A stretch of DNA of 64,000 nt from CAMCTV01 sp964420985. GTDB taxonomy: Bacteria; Bacteroidota; Bacteroidia; Flavobacteriales_D; Sanyastnellaceae. Both the position numbers and the translations under genes were made by a program. The stretch is taken from contig CAYQUT010000001.1 in assembly GCA_964420985.1 (NCBI GenBank), positions 62,001 through 126,000 of the forward strand, read 5' to 3'. Positions 63,583 to 64,000 of the stretch are shown here, in pieces; position 1 is the stretch's first letter; each line of letters begins with the position of its first letter. Below the pieces are notes generated by a model that searched no databases, was not told where the DNA came from, and saw only the letters and a program-made list of their open reading frames with translations.

Positions 63583-64000
63583 ATGAAGAAAGTATTGTTA
63601 TGGACCGTAATGTATATGGTTGCACAGGTAGCAAATGCTACCATCAGAATAGTAGATAGTCAATTCGCCTCACCTACTAGTTTTACAACAGTCCAGGCTG
63701 CCATTGATGCAAGTTCTCCCAATGACACCATTTATGTGCAGGCATCTTTGGCAACTTATCCTGCTGCTACATTGACCTTTCCTTTGGTAATTTTTGGAGA
63801 AGGAGCGCTTCCCAATCAACAGGAGCAAAAGACAAGTAGTATACAAGCACTAATATTAACCTTTTCATCCGGAAACACTACTAATGCTGGAGGATCGAAA
63901 ATTTATGGATTGTACATTAATACATTGAATATTGGAGGGACTTCCTACGGTGTTGGCTCATGCACATCTTGTGTTCCACCCGGGCAATCTGCGCCGTATT
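63583..64000 (+). CDS. Exported beta-helix-like protein, cut by window end
   Basis: 139 codons of open frame from the ATG at 63583 with no stop. A signal peptide-like start (MKKVLLWTVMYMVAQVANA) is followed by TTVQAAIDASSPNDTIYVQAS, which parallels FSTINSAIAASSNGDRILIAA in the protein at 51374. Both probably begin the same parallel beta-helix type of fold. The C-terminus is outside the window, so a sorting domain cannot be judged. Confidence 0.75.
   Translation, partial: MKKVLLWTVMYMVAQVANATIRIVDSQFASPTSFTTVQAAIDASSPNDTIYVQASLATYPAATLTFPLVIFGEGALPNQQEQKTSSIQALILTFSSGNTTNAGGSKIYGLYINTLNIGGTSYGVGSCTSCVPPGQSAPY

Noticed and set aside
1..64000. tRNA or rRNA genes
   Set aside because: None of the intergenic regions shows a cloverleaf-type or rRNA sequence.

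Overview
The window looks like a draft-genome contig from a Bacteroidota, most likely a member of the Flavobacteriia. The evidence is a set of type IX secretion (T9SS) genes (PorU, PorV, a PorP/SprF-like protein, GldJ), surface proteins ending in YPNP-type sorting domains, TAnnTTTG-type -7 promoter boxes, an ATP synthase operon that stops after the gamma subunit, and the scarcity of Shine-Dalgarno sequences. No rRNA or tRNA genes were seen. A run of 100 Ns at 523-622 is an assembly gap inside a short-repeat array.

Layout. 1-1.1 kb: the 3' end of a glycosyltransferase gene, then GCCCCGTAGGGGC palindromes (REP-like) next to a Y1/HUH (IS200-like, RAYT-type) transposase. 1.2-4.3 kb: a GyrI-like protein and a TonB-dependent receptor read from a leader with a clear TPP (thiamine) riboswitch, so the receptor probably imports thiamine or a precursor. 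4.3-8.4 kb: ribF, a secreted leucine-rich-repeat protein, aminopeptidase P and two unknown genes. 8.5-12.2 kb: a fusion of an ABC-exporter membrane domain with an HlyD-type adaptor, lacking any visible ATPase domain, translationally coupled to a TolC-like channel.

12.2-25.6 kb is the most unusual part. A divergent XRE regulator faces a tightly packed eight-gene run: a 4-TM protein, a thrombospondin-3 protein, a secreted unknown, a barrel-like protein, a 1539-aa PKD/Ig-repeat T9SS cargo, a lipoprotein trypsin-like protease, a MORN-repeat plus trypsin-like protease, and an exported rhodanese. All appear to act in the envelope. I do not recognise this set as a named system and regard it as the best candidate for an undescribed one.

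25.6-35.5 kb is housekeeping: an EamA transporter, an HMA lipoprotein, heme A synthase, hemA-hemC-hemD with a PorV-like gene, an unknown lipoprotein, a VTC-domain/DUF4956 pair and ispF. 35.5-46.1 kb holds the T9SS/gliding block porV-porU, divergent from a porP-like gene and gldJ, followed by murF and tyrS. 46.2-51.3 kb is the ATP synthase operon atpB-E-F-H-A-G, closed by a strong terminator.

51.3-64 kb carries large secreted repeat proteins: a paralogous pair of smaller exported proteins (the second cut by the window end) flanks two giant T9SS cargo proteins (2223 and 1264 aa). These share a C-terminal module but have different N-terminal repeats, and one contains a recent 819-bp internal duplication. 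T9SS machinery and several likely substrates therefore lie in the same 64 kb.
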